A stretch of 46,378 bases of DNA, from the NCBI GenBank assembly GCA_016840125.1, contig JAEOSY010000551.1, positions 1 to 46,378 of the forward strand, given 5' to 3'. This stretch comes from Candidatus Helarchaeota archaeon. GTDB lineage: Archaea > Asgardarchaeota > Lokiarchaeia > Helarchaeales > HEL-GB-A. How positions within the stretch are numbered: position 1 is the stretch's first letter; every line of letters starts with the position of its first letter. Of the stretch, positions 43,701 through 46,378 are shown piece by piece. The translations under genes were made by a program, and so were the position numbers. The notes under the pieces are model-generated. The model did not search any database. It was given only the letters and a program-made list of their open reading frames with translations, and had not been told where the DNA came from.

Positions 43701-44853
43701 GACCTTTGAGGAAGCCATCATCATTATTCTGATTCGCCCGTCTGACCTCGACCTTGATGGGAATGGGTACATTACTGATCCTTGGGACCTCAGCGAGAGT
43801 GACTTGAATCTTTTCTATTTCGATGAGACGACCGGTTCCTGGATAAAACTCACAACCGATTTGAGCTGGGTGCTTGATATTGGGGTCAACACAACTGATT
43901 TTGAACTATATGGGGAATCCTTTACTGGGTATATTTGGGCTCGAGTGACTCATCTCTCCCTATTCACGGCTGGCGGTCTCCAGAATGCGCATTATTGGGA
44001 CTTTAGTATGTTTCTCGTCCTCCTCGCTCTCATTGTCGCGGGTGCGGCAGTCTTAATCTATTCACAACGAAGAAAATTGAAGCCTATCGTCAAAAAAATC
44101 AGAAGACGTCCAATGGATAACATCGAATGGGAAATGACAGATAAAACTCTGGTTCTAAAATTCGACATTACCAAGGAATTTGGTGAATCTAGGTCCGGTA
44201 AGACGATTATCGTAGCGAATTCCCATGGCGGCTGGCACTTTAAAGGTACCATTATTTCCCTTGGGATGATTGCGTATAAGTACCCCACGAAAAAAGATCT
44301 TAAACCAAAAAAGAAGCGTGAAATGCAAAATATCCAATTTAAATTAGAAGAGGATTCTGCGATACTTACTATTGATACAACCAAGGATTTTGGTCTCTCC
44401 TCAACTGGTAAGAGCCACATAGTCGCCTCATCGCGGGGAAACTACCACATAGAAGGCACCACGATTTATATTGGAATAAATGTTTATAAGAAAATAAGGC
44501 AAGCATCTATGGCTGAACCCAAAGAAGTAAAACCAGTACCAAAGAGTAAGCCACTAACGAAAGCAAAAACTAAACCAATTACTGAAAAAAAACCGCCAGC
44601 TCCTAAAAAACCTGTAACAAAACCTAAGGATAAGGAATTCAAACCTATTGACGCAACACAACCCCTCATTTTTCTAAAAGACATTCCAGGGGTTGGTCCT
44701 GCTAAGATCAAATTGTTGAATCAGGGAAATATCTTCACTATCAAAGACTTAATTAATTGTGACCCTAAAAAAGTCGCTAGTGAAGTAACTGGTTTAGGGA
44801 TACAAACGCTTAATAAGTGGATAAATCAGGCGAAAGAATTGATTTCAACCTAA
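37708..44853 (+). CDS. Giant surface receptor/adhesin 3 with exchanged cytoplasmic tail (2,381 aa)
   Basis: The ectodomain follows copies 1 and 2: signal helix, DxDxDG repeats, a more diverged trefoil (about 308-418), a mid-protein hydrophobic block that is largely different in sequence, DxDxDG block, NHL-type propeller, long DxDxDG array (about 1517-1772), and a membrane-proximal domain ending THLSLFTAGG. The TM helix is at about 2099-2119. The tail is new: two beta-rich repeats (about 2136-2190 and 2206-2260) sharing FGxSxSGKxxIVAxSxGxxHxxG...Y and a Lys/Pro linker. One C-terminal HhH domain follows (2320-2381, KDIPGVGPAKIKLLNQG). Shine-Dalgarno is GAAGGGA before the ATG. No 3-TM pair follows. 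Confidence 0.85.
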   Translation: MKKFYKILIGLMIIFLFLGAWAKEIQDHSDFVKSNKGKIEDYGDFNIADIDPPKKPYSLANLVIELQNVSLDQNDTDGDGLYDAVEAVLGTNFENTDSDFDNLNDSYEIDIGLDPLNPDTNEDGLPDYYEIVNVYSLDIDSDGDPNTWDFDNDGDGVNDRLDLSPGAKSTVHTSFTFDITTDQKPIFITFQLRPNNAAHLKLLDQSWDWPWDNESTMQDLDNSKEDVFMAPWLRVDANDTPNQTEVEDYGMVITSTGMEVSLSPNREHGSIKALTGRIYHPSPPASLSLDIELLWKVFGLTDKVAKAVEAPNGNYVTIGNDSIAIATTTEVSDGMLSWIDLGSNNVALKLINGPYLSVADDGTVVANGTAIGNRETFEVEYTFGNYASFKAFNNNYLDLRGDDVLIADSIFPVEFVVHDLGSYPEFINLVTYNDDFMITGLTIEESFGSDMGVFYSSNKNQTIAANLIMDYIFLRNATTTIWDMPTMLTDYNVTVSNRTESFVEKIQAIIETGNLHIPEILSMLPANETLPIILGYEDNSKVLDLSDITSGSYIIGDTNLINLTAEPITTQKSMKLNFHNTSSKKLIMGGYIMLEIDRWGLDANTTLDLKTLIWKWNLGQVSITKEGMLQTNFTEFQPESEIENCTTKIGILGLDILGTTFTSAGMAIIETKASTKAEPLYIFLEYLTEYGLKLTPGGQKWSEFNYLSELVADTLILESTPKYIIPQTAKTGFTLIDVIPWMLFYNFTLSYSLVFEVINLYETEICDRTYGHDVFDFMTKDLEVYAVISQVWGLLSLSWLILSIGIGLGLFTGILWLLGPLAGIGAVVGSLFFWIKYLWVGVNTAFVGFWETFAQYIFNALNSLFHQVFGMGEITDYFHAEPVVEIEGNIEPTIIDKDENGLDVGDRIEILTHLVGIIRGEGENRILQDWSYIIPWIDIDPPSGSDSTTNPNIYMGNQWDLPDTTPLLNRTSVDNVNSTQREDRYDSMAWIEPGIGMRNFPVKLQFNVAYNLREVWYHKLKMFNWLEVPFYKCWHSQWNYGSTYFRPTTLTTLYYDVFPGTLDRFLGWRAITRNDRDGDGLNNSVELAQGVSDVKRYDTDADGLNDKYEIDIGTDPAYCDTDEDGLIDKYEFIYGTNATNGDSDGDGINDYLEIVGWVIAFNYSGQIFEMRVFSNPTLNDTDWDGFSDGDEYWSGLNPRSQDTDGDGTKDVATPQVEIIAILQNITSIETITLNSTYTISEFAVDNDGSVYLPVSIPGNNGSMIKLHTNLTYSDNWTLDFSPGIVGIDRAKELIFIESEGSTGEFWNFTLVGVTQGMNNLTDSAAVARGIAIDSSGFIYTSQEGTVTQISRFFPNGTYIEGYGSAGPNPEQFKKIGAIAVDEKYGFIYVLDGDGVASTQRIMKFNKTDGSFIATLPNGYGKMVDITTDSDGWVYILDQFDPEMGEGCVRKFDQNGMEDRNFILTDTNGTQPWMLVHYPLRIEVGSDKNIYILENKTLENPNPKILKFKPNVTLIPPPISNNKYDWDGDGLGNLREVVGWNVSFVNNGSVTTLTVNSEYLTRDTDFDGLNDFYENLSRTNPQDPDTDGDGLSDFYEWRFGTNLTNDDTDGDGLSDSDEIMIGSDPISLWDTDSDGLLDVQEFWLNSDPTKNDTDDDRASDFQEVLGNSSLLDPDTDDDFMLDGMDYALLCDPNDRDTDDDGLTDGEEIIYGTNPTLSDTDGDGAIDGLEVELWLDPLDNDTDDDGLLDWAELYWGTNPMNNDTDFDGIPDGLDNDTQLAFDAPIVVAFDPDPYNNSLQFAQNLNITTNVTIVSVDELLTNHTNASHIILVGRPAPENDTVSGLIYDLLADTGSILSEMMAPDSDKLLVRHGVWTSCQTVIIVSQVYPLDAYKVFSSVKAKNVTILPNSVLVKYKTTPILHNTTAYNYGFELDEIDTVKTTDAIFSVVLGNWSRPTIQLTRYDQDTVPHPLEANRGLKLGEMALGKYLEVTMFANGSTLGTFEEAIIIILIRPSDLDLDGNGYITDPWDLSESDLNLFYFDETTGSWIKLTTDLSWVLDIGVNTTDFELYGESFTGYIWARVTHLSLFTAGGLQNAHYWDFSMFLVLLALIVAGAAVLIYSQRRKLKPIVKKIRRRPMDNIEWEMTDKTLVLKFDITKEFGESRSGKTIIVANSHGGWHFKGTIISLGMIAYKYPTKKDLKPKKKREMQNIQFKLEEDSAILTIDTTKDFGLSSTGKSHIVASSRGNYHIEGTTIYIGINVYKKIRQASMAEPKEVKPVPKSKPLTKAKTKPITEKKPPAPKKPVTKPKDKEFKPIDATQPLIFLKDIPGVGPAKIKLLNQGNIFTIKDLINCDPKKVASEVTGLGIQTLNKWINQAKELIST

Positions 44854-44889
44854 TTTAAACAACTAAAATATGACTCCAATAGCAATCCA

Positions 44890-44914
44890 AGATTATTTAC
44901 CTAATTAATAATCT
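44890..44914. terminator. Bidirectional hairpin between convergent genes
   Basis: AGATTATT (44890-44897) pairs perfectly with AATAATCT (44907-44914) around a 9-nt loop. It lies about midway between the stop of giant gene 3 (44853) and the stop of the minus-strand gene (44965), and could end transcription from both sides. Confidence 0.45.
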
Positions 44915-44964
44915 CGGACTTGATAAACTGCAATCAACCCTTCAAAGCGATTCCTATTTTAAAT

Positions 44965-45573
44965 TTATTTTTGTGGATAGAGTTTTATTGTGAATTCTGC
45001 GTAAGGATCTCCCTTCATGATACATTTTGTTTCACGAACTTCTACTTCTAAATTATTCCCGACATATTCTTCGATAGTTTCAACTGCAGCCTCAACGATT
45101 CCTGAAATTACCGCACCCCAGGTTTGTTTGCCCATGCTTTCCTCATTAACTAAGATCGTAGTCTCTTTTTTTAATCCTCCACAAAATAAACAGCGATCTA
45201 ATGTGAATACGACCCTGATTGGGTGATCTTGATCTGCTGGCAAGTATTTACAGCTAGAAAATTTTTGTCCAGTCATTACATAATACGCCGTTTCAATTAT
45301 TTTGGGCAAATCTTCTAAGTTTTGGGAAAAGACATATTTGCCAACATCCAGAAATTCGTAGGTTATATCGTGACCGGCAACCTTCCCCAATTCAAAAAAA
45401 TCTTGTAATGCATCTTCTAAGGTTCCATCAGTTAGTTGCATTAGCATTTTCACATCTTCAAGATACGTCAAAGATAAGAATAGTCCAACCAATTTAGGTT
45501 GTTTCCACCAGAGATAATGTTTCCCAATTTTTGATAATATTTTTCTAAAAAAGCCTAATTTTTTAGCTACCAC
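44965..45573 (-). CDS. V4R-like (4-vinyl-reductase-type) protein
   Basis: The protein has 202 residues. The helical N-terminal half includes a basic amphipathic start (KKLGFFRKILSKIG). The C-terminal half has a DRCLFCGGL CxxC knuckle (C128/C131), a helix pair (GAVISGIVEAAVETIEEYVG) and a terminal VRETKCIMKGDPYAEFTIKL strand, the core pattern of V4R domains, which bind small hydrophobic ligands and are relatives of the Bet3/TRAPP fold. The start is GTG 45573 with AGGTGA upstream. The gene is 8 nt after the related 45582 gene, so the two are an operon. Ligand and role are unknown. Confidence 0.65.
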   Translation of the reverse strand: MVAKKLGFFRKILSKIGKHYLWWKQPKLVGLFLSLTYLEDVKMLMQLTDGTLEDALQDFFELGKVAGHDITYEFLDVGKYVFSQNLEDLPKIIETAYYVMTGQKFSSCKYLPADQDHPIRVVFTLDRCLFCGGLKKETTILVNEESMGKQTWGAVISGIVEAAVETIEEYVGNNLEVEVRETKCIMKGDPYAEFTIKLYPQK

Positions 45574-45581
45574 CGAATCAC

Positions 45582-46106
45582 CTATTCTATTTCTGTAATT
45601 TCATGAGTGCAGATTTCAGATCCACGGGCCTTTGAAGTTAATGTCTGAACAAGAACTTTTGGAATATTTTTATAGCCAAGTTCATGAAATGTATTTAAAA
45701 GTTCTTCTATTGCGCCAGCAAGTGCTATGCAAAAATCAAAATCTGTAACTTCGGTTCCTTCCCAGCAAAGGGGACATTTTTTATCATAAATAATCCATTT
45801 TCTTGGCTTTTCTTTAGTGAATTCCTCTATTTTATATAGTTTTTCATAAAAAATGAATTTATATGCATTAAATATTAACTTCGGGACTGTGGATCCTTTT
45901 GGCATCCAATATTTAAGAACATCTTTCATGAGTGTCTTCCCAAAATTTTTCAGTATTTCACTACCTTCCGTTAAACCCCATTTTTGCTTAATCCGGGGTA
46001 CTAAATAGTTGTAGATTATTGGTAAAAGTGAGCGACTAAATTTTACTTTTAACATATCTTTCCGTGAAAGCTCAATAAATGGATATACTTCGTTAAAAGG
46101 TTCCAT
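45582..46106 (-). CDS. V4R-like protein, partner of the 44965 gene
   Basis: The protein has 174 residues. The first 100 are helical with basic patches. Then come KKCPLCWEG (C111/C114), DFDFCIALAGAIEELLNTF and a closing SKARGSEICTHEITEI strand, matching the V4R-like order of its neighbour but with an extra Cys (C126) in the helix. The two proteins are probable paralogs of the same superfamily and may heterodimerise. The ATG is at 46106. A TATA-like ATATAAAG stretch on the minus strand near 46183-46190 is a possible promoter. Confidence 0.6.
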   Translation of the reverse strand: MEPFNEVYPFIELSRKDMLKVKFSRSLLPIIYNYLVPRIKQKWGLTEGSEILKNFGKTLMKDVLKYWMPKGSTVPKLIFNAYKFIFYEKLYKIEEFTKEKPRKWIIYDKKCPLCWEGTEVTDFDFCIALAGAIEELLNTFHELGYKNIPKVLVQTLTSKARGSEICTHEITEIE

Positions 46107-46225
46107 CTCTTAACAACTCGGTATTAATTAAGGTTATTCTCCTTTGTAATTCAAATACTCCTTAATTATAATCATACGACTATCTTTATATCAATTATTG
46201 ATTTTAAGGAATGAAAAAATAATCA

Positions 46226-46306
46226 ATTACACCTCTCAATAAGTGGAACAAACAAGCAAAAGAACTGATCTCAGACTAAATTTAATAATCAAAATATGAA
46301 TCCAAT
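46226..46306 (+). pseudogene. Relic of a giant-gene 3' end (HhH terminus)
   Basis: The frame from 46226 reads ITPLNKWNKQAKELISD then stops at 46277-46279. The end of giant gene 3 reads LNKWINQAKELIST then stops at 44851-44853. Matching continues without gaps into the 3' untranslated stretch (46280-46306 against 44854-44880, both ending AAAATATGAxTCCAAT). By hand count, 56 of 72 bases agree. A TAA at 46220-46222 lies upstream and no longer coding frame remains, so this is a decayed fragment of another family copy. Confidence 0.75.
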
Positions 46307-46378
46307 GTATTCAGCTGACTTTCAAATATAACCTTTGGAAAACTTATTTTCCTACTTCATTTCTGGTTAATTCTGTAA

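Noticed and set aside
44965..46106. Minus-strand gene pair flanked by direct repeats, considered as a mobile element
   Set aside because: No transposase, terminal inverted repeats or target-site duplication; the flanking repeats are giant-gene 3' ends and are better explained by duplication and decay.
46344..46376. Minus-strand open frame at the right edge (TELTRNEVGK then stop), possible end of another gene
   Set aside because: Only ten codons are visible and they do not match the C-termini of the two V4R-like genes, so no claim is possible.

Overview
The window looks like part of the chromosome of an Asgard archaeon (Promethearchaeota). Three things support this: archaeal TATA-type promoters with Shine-Dalgarno sites, ferredoxin-dependent anaerobic metabolism, and a Rag/Gtr-like small GTPase with an extra C-terminal domain (5456-6427), a class of eukaryote-signature protein known from Asgards. 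The lineage within Asgards cannot be fixed from the sequence alone. No rRNA, tRNA, CRISPR array or insertion sequence was recognised.

Region 1 (1-6427) is mixed. It holds a 5'-truncated cysteine-rich protein, a hydrogenase-maturation-type protease followed by an unlisted 56-residue Cys protein, a P-loop ATPase paired with a small membrane protein, a secreted membrane-anchored protein of unknown function, and the Rag-like GTPase.

Region 2 (6476-21019) is mainly anaerobic CoA and ferredoxin metabolism. It has a polyferredoxin with a family III CoA-transferase, two MFS transporters, a ferredoxin with a Cys-rich partner, an AbrB-like protein, two radical SAM enzymes, phenylacetate-CoA ligase, a CxxC-x17-CxxC zinc protein, and both subunits of indolepyruvate:ferredoxin oxidoreductase. 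The two IOR subunits are encoded tail to tail, and the beta subunit carries an inserted 2x[4Fe-4S] ferredoxin domain. The beta gene is last in an operon with an ATC-hydrolase-like protein and a PaaI thioesterase. Together these genes suggest conversion of aryl-pyruvates to aryl-acetyl-CoA and onward to free acid, by ligase or thioesterase.

Region 3 (21195-44853) is the most striking part: three tandem paralogous genes for surface proteins of about 2,400 residues. Each has a signal sequence, calcium-type DxDxDG (thrombospondin-3-like) repeats in three blocks, a fascin-like beta-trefoil, a multi-pass hydrophobic block in the middle, an NHL-type propeller, a membrane-proximal beta domain, one C-terminal membrane helix and a cytoplasmic tail. 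Copies 1 and 2 have tails with two helix-hairpin-helix (DUF4332-like) modules, and each is followed by the same translationally coupled pair of small 3-TM proteins. Copy 3 has the same ectodomain plan but a different tail (two beta-rich repeats plus one HhH) and no small partners. A pirin gene remnant lies between cassettes 1 and 2. A relic of a further giant-gene 3' end lies at 46226-46306.

Region 4 (44854-46378) contains two minus-strand V4R-like proteins, flanked by the true and relic copies of the giant-gene 3' end. The locus reads as a receptor or adhesin array that has grown and decayed by tandem duplication, tail exchange and gene conversion.
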